From Verrucomicrobiaceae bacterium (GTDB taxonomy: Bacteria > Verrucomicrobiota > Verrucomicrobiia > Verrucomicrobiales > Verrucomicrobiaceae): DNA of 64,000 nt. Numbering within the stretch: the first letter of the stretch is position 1; the number at the start of each line of letters is the position of its first letter. The translations under genes were made by a program, and so were the position numbers. The notes below the pieces were generated by a model. The model saw nothing but the letters and a program-made list of their open reading frames with translations, had not been told where the DNA came from and ran no database searches. Of this stretch, positions 51,206 through 60,050 are shown piece by piece. The DNA is taken from contig JAEUHN010000001.1 of assembly GCA_016795365.1 (NCBI GenBank), positions 124,001 to 188,000 of the forward strand. Direction: 5' to 3'.

Positions 51206-51660
51206 AGCCCGTGCCGAACATTCTCCTGTCGCTGCTGCTCATCGCCCTCTGCGGCCTGTGCGGCTGGCAGTGGCATCGCGAGACGCAACTACGTGCTCTC
51301 GCTGCATCGCAACGCGAGGCCATCGAAGTCCTCACGGCCAAACGTGATGACCTCGACACCCGTGTCAAAGCAGCCGACGCCGAAGTGCTCCGCCTCACGC
51401 AAGCGCTCGCCGAGTTGCGTGCGAACTCTGTTTCTAAAGACATCCACGCCGAAATCGTCGAGACCAATACCAAGCTCCGCGACGCCATCACGAAGCAGAA
51501 TGCCGCGATCACCCAGCAGAACGAGCTGATCGCCAAACAAAACGCCGCGATCCAGATCGCGAACGACAACCTCAAGAAGCTTGCCACCGAACGCGACGAT
51601 CTGGCAAAGCGACTGAACGACGTCACCGCGATGTATAACAAGCTGGTGAAACAGGAGTGA
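51202..51660 (+). CDS. Membrane-anchored coiled-coil protein
   Basis: 152 residues. One N-terminal membrane segment (ILLSLLLIALCGLCGWQW) is followed by a continuous coiled coil to the C-terminus, with a run of short NAAI/NELI heptad-like repeats (KQNAAITQQNELIAKQNAAI). No known domain. The ATGA overlap with exbD makes it the fourth gene of the TonB system operon, so an accessory or spacer role around the ExbB-ExbD motor is inferred. Confidence 0.75.
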   Translation: MKPVPNILLSLLLIALCGLCGWQWHRETQLRALAASQREAIEVLTAKRDDLDTRVKAADAEVLRLTQALAELRANSVSKDIHAEIVETNTKLRDAITKQNAAITQQNELIAKQNAAIQIANDNLKKLATERDDLAKRLNDVTAMYNKLVKQE

Positions 51661-52014
51661 AAACGGCACCATGGATCGCATCCAAGTGATTCAGTCCTCT
51701 GGCAGTCCTTCACTCAATGCCGCAGCAGTGACAGCAGAGAAAAATCTCGCTTCAGTCCCCAGGTAAAGAACGGCCAGCCTGCAATGTTCTGGGTGAAGGT
51801 GTCATATCGGTTTCACATCCAGAGAAGATGAAATCCCACTTGATAAGTGTGGATTGAAGAGCACTGTCGCGCCGTCTGAAGCTCTGACTGGAAAACCGGA
51901 GGCGTGGAGGCACTTGTTGCATCGTGTGCGTGGCTGCTGGCTATCGCTCAGGTGCGTGTCGTTCAACCCCCTTCTTTTTGTTTTCTGATGTCCGCCTTGC
52001 GGCGCTTTCCGGTC
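51661..52014. other. 354-base stretch without a recognised gene
   Basis: No reading frame with a convincing start, signal or domain was found between the coiled-coil gene and the ABC ATPase gene. No strong inverted repeat or intrinsic terminator was seen. It presumably holds the promoter for the ABC genes; in-frame codons at 51904 and 51988 precede the chosen ATPase start. Confidence 0.5.
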
Positions 52015-52821
52015 ATGAGCACGTCTGATGAATTGCAGATCCTTCCTCCGTCCAAGCTGGTGGTGGATCATGTCACCAAATCCTTTCACACACAGCGCGG
52101 CTGGCTCAAGGCGCTGGATGATGTGAGCCTCACCGTGGATGAAGGCGAATTCGTGTGCCTCGTGGGGCCGAGTGGTTGCGGCAAGAGCACACTGCTGAAT
52201 TTGATCGCGGGACTCGATACGCCGGAGAGCGGCACGCTGAGCTGCGATGGAATGCCGATCACGACGACCGGTCGGGATCGCGGAGTGATGTTTCAAGAGC
52301 ATGCACTCTTTCCCTGGCTGGATGTGCTGGGCAATGTGCTCTTTGGTTTGAACCTGAAACCGAGCCTCAACAAGGCGGAGCGTGTGGAGATTGCGAGGTA
52401 TTACCTGCAACTGGTCGGGCTGGGACGCTTCATCCATGCGAACGTTCACGAGTTGAGCGGCGGCATGAAGCAGCGCGTGGCACTTGCTCGTGCGCTGGCT
52501 CCGAACCCGCGCATCCTGTGCATGGATGAGCCCTTCGCTGCGCTAGATGCAATGACGCGCGAGCAGCTCTACGCGGATCTGCAACGCATCTGGGATCAGC
52601 GAAAGAAGACGATCATCTTCGTCACGCACAACGTGCGCGAGGCGGTGTGCCTCGGTGATCGCGTGGTGCTCTTCTCGCCCAATCCGGGTCGCATTCGCGA
52701 GCAGTTCCGCATCGACTTGCAACGCCCGCGCGACATCAACAGTGTTGAACTCGCCGAGCACGCGACGGAGATCACGCGTGCTCTGAAGCAACACAACGCA
52801 AAGCGGGAGGTGGCGGAATGA
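52015..52821 (+). CDS. ABC transporter ATPase, SsuB/TauB/NrtD-like
   Basis: 268 residues from the ATG at 52015 (51988 is possible). Walker A is VGPSGCGKSTLLNLI, the Q-loop is FQEHALFPWL, the signature is HELSGGMKQRVALARALA, Walker B is ILCMDEPFAALDA and the switch His is in FVTHNVREAV. The subgroup serves sulfonate, taurine or nitrate import. It overlaps the permease gene by four bases. No binding protein lies next to it; the SsuA-like lipoprotein at 34345 is the probable partner. Confidence 0.95.
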   Translation: MSTSDELQILPPSKLVVDHVTKSFHTQRGWLKALDDVSLTVDEGEFVCLVGPSGCGKSTLLNLIAGLDTPESGTLSCDGMPITTTGRDRGVMFQEHALFPWLDVLGNVLFGLNLKPSLNKAERVEIARYYLQLVGLGRFIHANVHELSGGMKQRVALARALAPNPRILCMDEPFAALDAMTREQLYADLQRIWDQRKKTIIFVTHNVREAVCLGDRVVLFSPNPGRIREQFRIDLQRPRDINSVELAEHATEITRALKQHNAKREVAE

Positions 52822-53582
52822 AGCGCGTCCTTGTCATCCTCGGATTCTTCGGCGGTTTGGTTGTGCTCTGGCAGGCGCTGGTCAGCGCAGGTCTTTGGTC
52901 GCCCGTGCTGCTGCCACCCCCAGCAGATGTCGCACGCTACCTGTGGCGTGCGATTGTGGATGGCTCTCTCGCTGAGGCGTCGTGGATCACCATGAAGCGG
53001 CTCATGCTCGGCTACGTCATCGGCTGTGTGCTGGGCCTGCCGCTCGGGCTTGCAACGGCGCGCTCGAAGTATCTGAGCGACACCGTAGGCGTGCTGGCGC
53101 TCGGATTGCAAACGCTGCCCAGCGTGTGCTGGGTGCCGCTGGCCTTGCTTTGGTTTGGTCAGACTGAGACCGCGATGTTATTCGTGGTCGTGATGGGCAC
53201 GCTGTGGTCGGTCTTGATCGCGGTGGACAATGGCGCGCGCAATCTGCCGCCGATCTATGTTCGCGCCGCGCGCACCATGGGTAGCAAAGGCTTGCACACA
53301 CTGGTGAAGGTCATCCTCCCCGCCTCGCTGCCTTTTGTCGTCAGCGGCATGAAACAAGGCTGGGCCTTCGCCTGGCGCTCGCTGATGGCGGCGGAGATCT
53401 ACGTCACCATCCTCACCGGCTACGGCCTCGGCCACCTGCTGCACTTTGGTCGTGAGCTGAACGCGATGGATCAAGTGATTGGCGTAATGCTGATCATCGT
53501 GCTCATCGGATTGCTCGCTGACAAAGTGCTGTTCTCGCCGTGGGAGAAGTTCCTCCAGAAACGCTGGGGCACGGGGAAGTGA
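52818..53582 (+). CDS. ABC transporter permease, SsuC/TauC/NrtB-like
   Basis: 254 residues with about six membrane segments and the BPD_transp_1 EAA-type loop, seen in AARTMGSKGLHTLVKVILPA followed by SLPFVVSG. The N-terminus contains LWSPVLLPPPADVARYLW, typical of the SsuC group. It pairs with the ATPase just upstream. A short six-bp hairpin (53588-53604) lies between its stop and the convergent next gene. Confidence 0.95.
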   Translation: MKRVLVILGFFGGLVVLWQALVSAGLWSPVLLPPPADVARYLWRAIVDGSLAEASWITMKRLMLGYVIGCVLGLPLGLATARSKYLSDTVGVLALGLQTLPSVCWVPLALLWFGQTETAMLFVVVMGTLWSVLIAVDNGARNLPPIYVRAARTMGSKGLHTLVKVILPASLPFVVSGMKQGWAFAWRSLMAAEIYVTILTGYGLGHLLHFGRELNAMDQVIGVMLIIVLIGLLADKVLFSPWEKFLQKRWGTGK

Positions 53583-53587
53583 GCTAG

Positions 53588-53604
53588 TGATCGTTGTGCG
53601 ATCA
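53588..53604. terminator. Short hairpin between convergent genes
   Basis: TGATCG and CGATCA form a six-bp stem around TTGTG, five bases after the permease stop. It has no T-tract, so it is at best a weak terminator. Confidence 0.3.
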
Positions 53605-53617
53605 GCCGCCTACACAT

Positions 53618-54526
53618 TCATCGACCTGGAGGAGGCGGGAATCCTGGTGGTAGCGGTGGCTTCTGGTCGCTCGCCGGTGCTATTTTGCCAGTGGAGGCAC
53701 CAGGAAGCTTGGGCAATTTCTTGACCAGTTCCAGCAAGCCATCAAGCGATGGCAGCATCGGGATCGTCTCTGGATTCACCGGCTTCGCGCCCACCCACGG
53801 AGGGTCGAGTTTCTGAAGTTCGGGCTGCATACTTTTGGCCTCGCCGAGCAGGCTGCCATCTGCACCATGCACACGCACCCAGCCGCCACCGAAGCGCTCT
53901 CTAGCGCGCGTGGTCGTCTTGCCGGTGGATACCGAACCGCTGCTGCGGCTCACATTGACGTTCAGTGTCATGCGTGTGGTTTTGGTGCGCGAGAGCGACA
54001 TGCCTTCGGTGATCAAGGTGGCACCCTTGGACGCGGCCAGCACGTCGAGCGACTGGCTGCCGGCTTCAGCATCCACAGAGCCATCGGGTTGGATTGCGTA
54101 GAGCACGTAGTCCACCTTGAGGGCCGTGGCGTCGCAGATGTTGGGATTGGCCAGTGAAATGACGCAGTGCTTGAAGCTTTGCTTGGTGTCGGTGCTGACA
54201 CCTGGCAATGATGGAGGAGCTGGTGATGAAGCCGAGCTGGTGAACAGACCTCGCTCGCCGATGCCGTCGCGTTCACTGATGCGGGTCTGAAGCTGCTTGA
54301 TGCCGCTATGCGTCGTGCGCCATTCGCGAACAAACGCCTGGTCAATGGCAGACAATTTCGCGGTCGGCCACAGTCCGGCCACGCCGCTCCGGGCAAGAAT
54401 GACATGATCACCACGCACGCCGCCGATCTCAGCCTCGACCGTGCGCCCCATGTCATCCGTGAACAAGTGAGCGCGGGCCAAGGGTGTAACGAGCGTCGTG
54501 AGAAGGAGGCAAGCGAAGTAGCGCAT
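53618..54526 (-). CDS. Exported SHD1-domain protein of unknown function
   Basis: 302 residues. A signal peptide ends near LARAH. Residues 20-70 resemble the SHD1 (SLA1 homology) domain common in Planctomycetes and Verrucomicrobia (FTDDMGRTVEAEIGGVRGDH followed by VILAR and KLSAIDQAFVREW). A beta-rich middle part (about 115-225) lacks a known match, and the tail is Pro-rich (PPLPPGFPPPPGR). The gene stands alone between convergent and divergent neighbours. Function unknown; envelope location expected. Confidence 0.75.
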   Translation of the reverse strand: MRYFACLLLTTLVTPLARAHLFTDDMGRTVEAEIGGVRGDHVILARSGVAGLWPTAKLSAIDQAFVREWRTTHSGIKQLQTRISERDGIGERGLFTSSASSPAPPSLPGVSTDTKQSFKHCVISLANPNICDATALKVDYVLYAIQPDGSVDAEAGSQSLDVLAASKGATLITEGMSLSRTKTTRMTLNVNVSRSSGSVSTGKTTTRARERFGGGWVRVHGADGSLLGEAKSMQPELQKLDPPWVGAKPVNPETIPMLPSLDGLLELVKKLPKLPGASTGKIAPASDQKPPLPPGFPPPPGR

Positions 54527-54640
54527 GCACGAATGTTATGAAGACGTGGAGCGACAGGCAAGTCTCGATCATCGAAGGGTGCGGAAACCTGCGATCGTTT
54601 TGCCCCTTGATCGTCGCTGGACGCTGGCCACATCCCTTCC

Positions 54641-55798
54641 ATGCCTGCCACTGCTACCCGTCTCGCCGCGTTTACCGAGTCCGTCATTCGTGGAATGACA
54701 CGTCTCTGCAATCAGCATGGAGCCATCAATCTCGCCCAAGGGTTCCCTGATTTCTCACCGCCGGAGGAACTGCTGCAAGCTCTCGAGCGCGCGACACGCG
54801 GGCCGTTTCATCAGTATGCCGTCACTTGGGGTGCGCCGCGTTTCCGGCAAGCATTGGCGGCGAAGGTGAACCGCTTCACCGGACTCGCGCTGGAGCCGGA
54901 TGAGCACTTCGTGGTCACCTGTGGCAGCACGGAGGCGATGATGGTCGCGATGATGACGGCGTGCAATCCGGGCGACAAGGTGATCGTCTTCTCGCCCTTC
55001 TACGAGAACTACGCCGCTGACGCGATCCTCTCCGGTGCCGAGCCGATCTATGTGCCACTGCGCGCTCCGGACTTCACCTTTGATCCCGACGAACTCGCGC
55101 TCGCCTTCGCGCAGAAGCCAAAGGCGATCATTGTGTGCAATCCCTCGAACCCGACGGGCAAGGTCTTCACGCGCGATGAACTCATAACCATCCTGCGACT
55201 CGCCGAGCAGCACGATGCGTTCATCATCACCGACGAACCCTACGAGCACATTGTCTATGCGCCGCACGAGCATGTGCATGTCGCCGCGCTGCCAGGAGCG
55301 TTCGAGCGCACGATCACCTGCAACTCCTTGTCCAAGACTTACTCGATCACGGGCTGGCGCCTTGGCTACGTTCAAGCAGCGCCGCACGTGATTCATCAGG
55401 CGCGCAAGGTGCACGACTTCCTCACCGTCGGGGCTGCCGCGCCTTTGCAGGAGGCGGCGGTCGCGGGACTTGAGATGCCGGACAGCTACTACCAAGGCCT
55501 GCGTAATCTGTATGCGAAGAAGCGCGGCTTCTTCCTCGATCTGCTGCGGCAGACAGGCTTGCCGTTCACCGAGCCGCAGGGCGCTTACTATGTGCTGCTG
55601 GACATTTCTTCACTTGGCTTTGCCACGGACCTGGCAGCTGCGGAATGGATGGTGCGCGAAATCGGGGTCGCCGGGGTGCCGGGCTCCAGCTTCTTCCGAG
55701 AGCCGGAACATCGGTTCATCCGCTTCCACTTTGCAAAGAGCGAAGACCTGCTGCGTGGCGCCGGCGAGCGACTGACGCGGCTGAAGCAGGGACGTTAG
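54641..55798 (+). CDS. Class I/II PLP aminotransferase
   Basis: 385 residues of fold type I. The N-terminal INLAQGFPDFSPPEELLQAL and the HQYAVTWGAPRFRQALAAK segment are typical of the kynurenine/methionine/glutamine aminotransferase group. The PLP Lys is in SLSKTYSITGWRLGY, and the phosphate-binding NPSNPTGKVF and DEPYEHIVY segments are intact, with an Arg near the end (RFIRFHFAK) for the substrate carboxylate. A methionine-salvage or kynurenine-type transaminase is most likely; the substrate cannot be fixed from sequence. Confidence 0.92.
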   Translation: MPATATRLAAFTESVIRGMTRLCNQHGAINLAQGFPDFSPPEELLQALERATRGPFHQYAVTWGAPRFRQALAAKVNRFTGLALEPDEHFVVTCGSTEAMMVAMMTACNPGDKVIVFSPFYENYAADAILSGAEPIYVPLRAPDFTFDPDELALAFAQKPKAIIVCNPSNPTGKVFTRDELITILRLAEQHDAFIITDEPYEHIVYAPHEHVHVAALPGAFERTITCNSLSKTYSITGWRLGYVQAAPHVIHQARKVHDFLTVGAAAPLQEAAVAGLEMPDSYYQGLRNLYAKKRGFFLDLLRQTGLPFTEPQGAYYVLLDISSLGFATDLAAAEWMVREIGVAGVPGSSFFREPEHRFIRFHFAKSEDLLRGAGERLTRLKQGR

Positions 55799-55812
55799 GT
55801 GTGCCGGACTTC

Positions 55813-55831
55813 GAGAGAAAAAATTCGCTTT
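55813..55831 (+). promoter_or_regulatory. Candidate BlaI-type operator, copy 1
   Basis: GAGAGAAAAAATTCGCTTT lies about 70 bases before the BlaI-like start. It resembles, in the opposite orientation, the sequence at 55874-55893 (both share GAGAGAAA, five A/T bases and CGCT). Two such sites next to a BlaI gene suit a repressor with two operators. Confidence 0.4.
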
Positions 55832-55873
55832 AAAGCTCGACATGGCAGGCAGCTTTTGCCAGTCTTGCAACAT

Positions 55874-55893
55874 AGAGCGAAAAATTTCTCTCC
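55874..55893 (-). promoter_or_regulatory. Candidate BlaI-type operator, copy 2
   Basis: AGAGCGAAAAATTTCTCTCC is itself near-palindromic: GAGCGAAA and TTTCTCTC are arms around AA with one mismatch. It ends five bases before the BlaI-like ATG, a position that would block transcription or translation when bound. Confidence 0.45.
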
Positions 55894-55898
55894 AATCT

Positions 55899-56300
55899 AT
55901 GCACTTCGACAAACAGCTCAGCCGACGGGAACGCGAGATCATGGAAATCGTCTATGCGCGGGGCACGGCCACCGCGGCGGACATCCGCGAGGCCCTGCAC
56001 GATGCACCCAGTCCGGCCAGCGTGCGCAAGCTCATCCAGATCCTGGAGGCCAAGGGGCACCTGAAGCACGACAAGGACGGGCGCGAGCATGTGTATCGAC
56101 CGGTGAAGGCGAAGCAGACCGCCGCACGCCGGGCGCTGTCCTCATTACTGGAGACGTTTTTTGGCGGCAGCTTGCGCGACGCCATCGCCACACACCTCAC
56201 CGGCACCTCGAAACCGCTGCCAGATGCGGAGCTACGCGAGATTGCCAAACTGATCCGTGAAGCCCAGCGCGACACCAAAACCCAGGGAGGTGAATCATGA
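55899..56300 (+). CDS. BlaI/MecI/CopY-family repressor
   Basis: 133 residues from the ATG at 55899; the frame opens at 55842, but the added residues overlap the operator-like repeat. The winged helix is clear: LSRREREIMEIVYARGTATA, ADIREALHDAPSPASVRKLI and LEAKGHLKHDKDGREHVYRP. The C-terminal dimerisation helices follow (LSSLLETFFGGSLRDAIATHL). It would repress its own operon until cleaved by the M56 protease encoded by the next gene, which it overlaps by four bases. Confidence 0.94.
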   Translation: MHFDKQLSRREREIMEIVYARGTATAADIREALHDAPSPASVRKLIQILEAKGHLKHDKDGREHVYRPVKAKQTAARRALSSLLETFFGGSLRDAIATHLTGTSKPLPDAELREIAKLIREAQRDTKTQGGES

Positions 56301-59300
56301 ATGCCGCCGCCGATTTGATTGCGGCCACCGCACTGCGCGGTCTGCTGCTGGGAGCTTGTGTGTGGCTCGCGCTGCGACTGCTGCGTGCAAGTTCGGCGGA
56401 ACTGCGGCATCGCGTGCTGCTGCTCGCGTTCCTCGCACTGCTGGCGATGCCATGCATCATTGCTGTGTGCGCCGGATGGAAGGTGCTGCCTGCGCTGACG
56501 AACGAGCCGGTGCCAGTGTTCAAGCCTGAGTCGTTGCCGGTGATTGTGTCCTCGCCGACTCCGCCTCGCAAAACTGGACCCACATTGGCGATGCAAGACG
56601 ACCGGGCGAGGCCGCGTCCCAGGCAGGGATTTGCCGAACCCGAAGTGCGCACAGTGGTGTGGCCGCTGCGATCGTATTTGCCGCGCTGGCAGACCATGGT
56701 GGTGAGCGTGTGGTCGGTAGGTGCTTTGCTTTGTCTGCTGGCCATCGCTCGCGCGGGATGGCGACTGCGCTCGCTCGTGCGCGACTGCGAGCCTGCGGAC
56801 GAGGCTCAACTCGCGCACTGCGCTGAGCTGGCGGGCCGAAAGCTCTCGATTAAGTTACGCGTAACCAACAGCACCACCGGACCGATGGTCGCAGGCTTCT
56901 TCAGGCCAGTGCTGGTGCTGCCGGATGACTTTTTTAGCTGGGAGCATGATCGTGCGCGCGCTGTGCTGCTCCATGAGCTGGCTCATGCACAGCGACGCGA
57001 CGGATTGCTGCATCTGCTGGCCGCCATCACCTGCGCGCTGCACTGGTGCAATCCCTTTGCCTGGTGGATGCTGCGCCGTCTGCAGCATGAGGCGGAGTGT
57101 GCTTGTGACAATGCGGTGCTGGCCGCCGCGATGCCTGCGCATGACTATGCGGGACATCTGCTGGCCGTGGCCACTGGCGAACGCGAGGTGATGGCGCTCG
57201 CACCTTCCATGGCCCGGCCTTCCGGTCTGAGGCATCGAGTGCAAGCGGTGCTCAGCAACCAAGTGCGACGTGGTGCGGTCGGCCGTGCCACTGGACTGCT
57301 GGTGGTTCTGGGCACACTGGCAACAGGCCTGCCCATGATGCTCGCCCAGCAAGCCGCACCGAAGCCCACTGCCCCCAAGTCCGTGCCACCAAGCACTGAA
57401 CAACCCAGGGCTGCCAACGCCAAGCCTGCGCCACCAGCCGAACAACCCAAGGCAGACAAAGCCAGACCTTCGACCGCCGCTAGCAAAGCGACGATCGAGG
57501 TGACAACAGTGGATGAGAACGACCAGCCTCTGGCGAATGCAGAGCTGCGTCTTTTTCGAATGGATCGGCCGGGACCCGTGAAGCCGCTAGAACCGGACGT
57601 TGTCGCCCACACGGACGCGCAAGGTCGCTGGCAGAGTGAGCTGCCCTTTGGCGAGTTCATGGTAAGTGCCACGAAGGGCAATCGCGTAGCCGCCTTTGAA
57701 AAGAGCCAGACATGGTTGTATCCCAGCAAGAAGAATCATGCGCTGAAGCCGAAGCTGGTGCTGCGTCCCGGTGGCACGCTGGAAGTGCTGGTGCTCGATG
57801 CCGCCACGCAGAAGCCGGTTCCTGGCGCGCCGGTGTATCTGGATTCGGGCCTGGCGGTGAAGGCGGATGCGCAAGGTCTGGCCGTGCTGAGCCCGGTATC
57901 ATCAGGTGAGCACACGGTGATGGCGGTCTCACCACCGTATGCGGACAAATGGATCGACATCAATCTGCAAGGCACCAGCACCATGCGGCAGCCAATCTCG
58001 CTGGTGCCGGGGTTCGCCGTCGTCGGTCGCGTGGTGGACGAGAAAGGCGCGTCTGTGAAGGGGGCGGAGATCAGGGACAATTACTCCGGCTCAACCTTCC
58101 TCCTGGCTACGCGCCATGCGGTCACCGGTGAGGACGGTCGCTACCAACTGGGCTGGTATTCCAAGGCCAAACCGCTGTGGAGCTTTCAGGTGGAGCACAA
58201 GGACTTCGCCGAGCTAAGTGTGAGCGCACTGCCACCGCCCACAGAAGGTGACCTCGTCACGCACGACTTCTTCCTGGACAAGGGTTCCGAGATCGCCGGC
58301 GTGGTGAGGGATACCGAGGGCAAGCCGGTGAAAGGTGCGAGCATTCGCTACGGCAGCAGTTGGTCGCTGGTGGGGATGCGTTGGGCGAACAGCGACGCGG
58401 ACGGGACGTTTCGCATCACGAAAATCGGACGCAAAGAAAGCCGTGAGATCGTGGTGGAGGCGAAGGGCTATGCGCCCGCGTGGCTGCGCGCCGCTCCTGG
58501 CAAAGGTGACCAAGTGCCGCAACTGGCCTTCTCACTCACACCAGGACTCAAGGTGAAAGGCAGGGTGGTGGACGCCAAAGGCAGGCCTGTGACAGGTGTG
58601 ACGCTTTCAACTCGTGCGATGATCAACGGCCGCTCCGAGTATTGCGGACCACGCGTCGGCGTGAATGAGCAGGGTGAGTTTGTGCTGGAAAGCCAGCCTG
58701 CCACGGGAGCCGCTTTGGATGTCTATGGGGGCGGCGTTTCCGCGGTGCGGAATTTCAAGTTTGATCCCACCAAACCCTTGGTGGTCACGGTGGATCGGCC
58801 CGGGGTGATCCGGGGCCACGTGGTCGATGCCGTCACGGGTGAGCCCATTCAGCGCTTCACCGCACGGCTGGATCACTCAAAGGCAAAGCGTGAGGCAGGC
58901 GAGCCTTCCGCCAGCTACTCCGCTCATCTCTCGATGCGCGGCCAAGCATGTCAGGCGGCAGATGGAAGTTTTGTCATTGAGGACCTGATCACCCGCGCGA
59001 GTCACGCCCTTTTCATTGAGGCCGAGGGCTATGCACTGTGGCAACGTGACGTGGTGAAGGCTGCGCCGGAGGATGACAAGGCCTGGCCGCTGGAGATCAA
59101 GCTGGAGCGCGGTGTGGCATTGCCGGTTCAGGTGGTGGACGCCGTTACGGGTGACGGAATGCCGGGGGCAACGGTTTACTTTGCCGCTCGGGATCTGGAC
59201 AGCCTGCAAGTGACCATGCAATCGCTGCTGAGCGGCGAACCGCGAGACTATGGAGACGGCGGCCAGATGGTCATCCAGTCCGCCGGTCCCGAGGGACGCA

Positions 59301-59947
59301 GCGTGCTGCATTTCCCGTCGGGCACGACCCAAAGCACGCTCGTGGTGCGTGCGGAGAAGCACCCGCCAGTGCTGCTCAAGGATGTGCATCGTGGCGAGGG
59401 CAGTGTGCTGCGAATCGAGATGACCCCAGAAGCCAGGATCAAGGGCACCGTGGCCGGACTGCCGGGCTTCGATCCCGCAAAGGACTCCATCCGCATCCAA
59501 ACCACCTCCAAGGACAGCCAGGACATCAAGGTGGCACCGGATGGCCGCTTTGATGCCGGATCATTACCTGCCGGCTCGGTGATTGTTTCCACCAACAGCG
59601 GCGGTGATGGCACGACCCTGGCAAGCTACATCGCACAAGTGCATCCAGGCGTCACCACGGAGGTGGACCTGGTGAGTGATGCGAAGGCCTCGCTCACGGT
59701 GATCGTGACGAAGGGTGGCAAGCCAAGTGCCGGCATGGCGGCTTATCTTGTCCCTGCTGCCAGCAGCCCGCTCGTGGGTTGCACGGTCGCCGAGGGACGC
59801 AGCAATGGCGATGGTGTCATCCAGTTCAAGCGCCTTCCCGCCATTGAGGCCCGGCTGTTGGTGCGCGGCGTTCAGGCGGGCCTGCGAGAACACAACGTGG
59901 ACCTCAGGGACACCGAGCACCCGCCAGTGCTGCGGATTGATTTGTGA
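56297..59947 (+). CDS. BlaR1-like M56 membrane protease with Ig-like repeat sensor
   Basis: 1216 residues. The N-terminal 350 residues form the M56 (BlaR1/MecR1) membrane protease with several membrane spans and the zinc motif HELAH in LLHELAHAQRRDGLLHLLA. After a last span a Pro/Lys-rich linker (about 350-395) leads to a chain of carboxypeptidase-regulatory-like/CnaB beta-sandwich domains up to the C-terminus, for example VVDEKGASVKGAEIRDNYSG, DTEGKPVKGASIRYGSSWS and VVDAKGRPVTGVTLSTRAMI. The penicillin-binding sensor of true BlaR1 is absent. The long repeat part would lie outside the membrane and could sense envelope stress or bind glycan. It forms a regulatory pair with the BlaI-like gene. 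Confidence 0.9.
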   Translation: MNAAADLIAATALRGLLLGACVWLALRLLRASSAELRHRVLLLAFLALLAMPCIIAVCAGWKVLPALTNEPVPVFKPESLPVIVSSPTPPRKTGPTLAMQDDRARPRPRQGFAEPEVRTVVWPLRSYLPRWQTMVVSVWSVGALLCLLAIARAGWRLRSLVRDCEPADEAQLAHCAELAGRKLSIKLRVTNSTTGPMVAGFFRPVLVLPDDFFSWEHDRARAVLLHELAHAQRRDGLLHLLAAITCALHWCNPFAWWMLRRLQHEAECACDNAVLAAAMPAHDYAGHLLAVATGEREVMALAPSMARPSGLRHRVQAVLSNQVRRGAVGRATGLLVVLGTLATGLPMMLAQQAAPKPTAPKSVPPSTEQPRAANAKPAPPAEQPKADKARPSTAASKATIEVTTVDENDQPLANAELRLFRMDRPGPVKPLEPDVVAHTDAQGRWQSELPFGEFMVSATKGNRVAAFEKSQTWLYPSKKNHALKPKLVLRPGGTLEVLVLDAATQKPVPGAPVYLDSGLAVKADAQGLAVLSPVSSGEHTVMAVSPPYADKWIDINLQGTSTMRQPISLVPGFAVVGRVVDEKGASVKGAEIRDNYSGSTFLLATRHAVTGEDGRYQLGWYSKAKPLWSFQVEHKDFAELSVSALPPPTEGDLVTHDFFLDKGSEIAGVVRDTEGKPVKGASIRYGSSWSLVGMRWANSDADGTFRITKIGRKESREIVVEAKGYAPAWLRAAPGKGDQVPQLAFSLTPGLKVKGRVVDAKGRPVTGVTLSTRAMINGRSEYCGPRVGVNEQGEFVLESQPATGAALDVYGGGVSAVRNFKFDPTKPLVVTVDRPGVIRGHVVDAVTGEPIQRFTARLDHSKAKREAGEPSASYSAHLSMRGQACQAADGSFVIEDLITRASHALFIEAEGYALWQRDVVKAAPEDDKAWPLEIKLERGVALPVQVVDAVTGDGMPGATVYFAARDLDSLQVTMQSLLSGEPRDYGDGGQMVIQSAGPEGRSVLHFPSGTTQSTLVVRAEKHPPVLLKDVHRGEGSVLRIEMTPEARIKGTVAGLPGFDPAKDSIRIQTTSKDSQDIKVAPDGRFDAGSLPAGSVIVSTNSGGDGTTLASYIAQVHPGVTTEVDLVSDAKASLTVIVTKGGKPSAGMAAYLVPAASSPLVGCTVAEGRSNGDGVIQFKRLPAIEARLLVRGVQAGLREHNVDLRDTEHPPVLRIDL

Positions 59948-60022
59948 AGCCTGCGCATGGGCAGCTCACCAGGCTGACGAACGGACGATGAGCATGCAGC
60001 CCCGAAATCCCATTTGCCCGAT

Positions 60023-60039
60023 ATAGATTCAGTGTCTAT
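60023..60039. promoter_or_regulatory. Candidate Rrf2 operator
   Basis: ATAGA and TCTAT form perfect five-base arms around seven bases, 11 bases before the Rrf2 start codon. An AT-rich palindrome at this position is typical of autoregulated Rrf2-family genes. Confidence 0.4.
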
Positions 60040-60050
60040 GGTTTGGGCTC

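Noticed and set aside
56297-59947. A true beta-lactam sensor BlaR1 with resistance function
   Set aside because: No penicillin-binding SxxK/SxN/KTG set was seen in the C-terminal part and no beta-lactamase gene is nearby.
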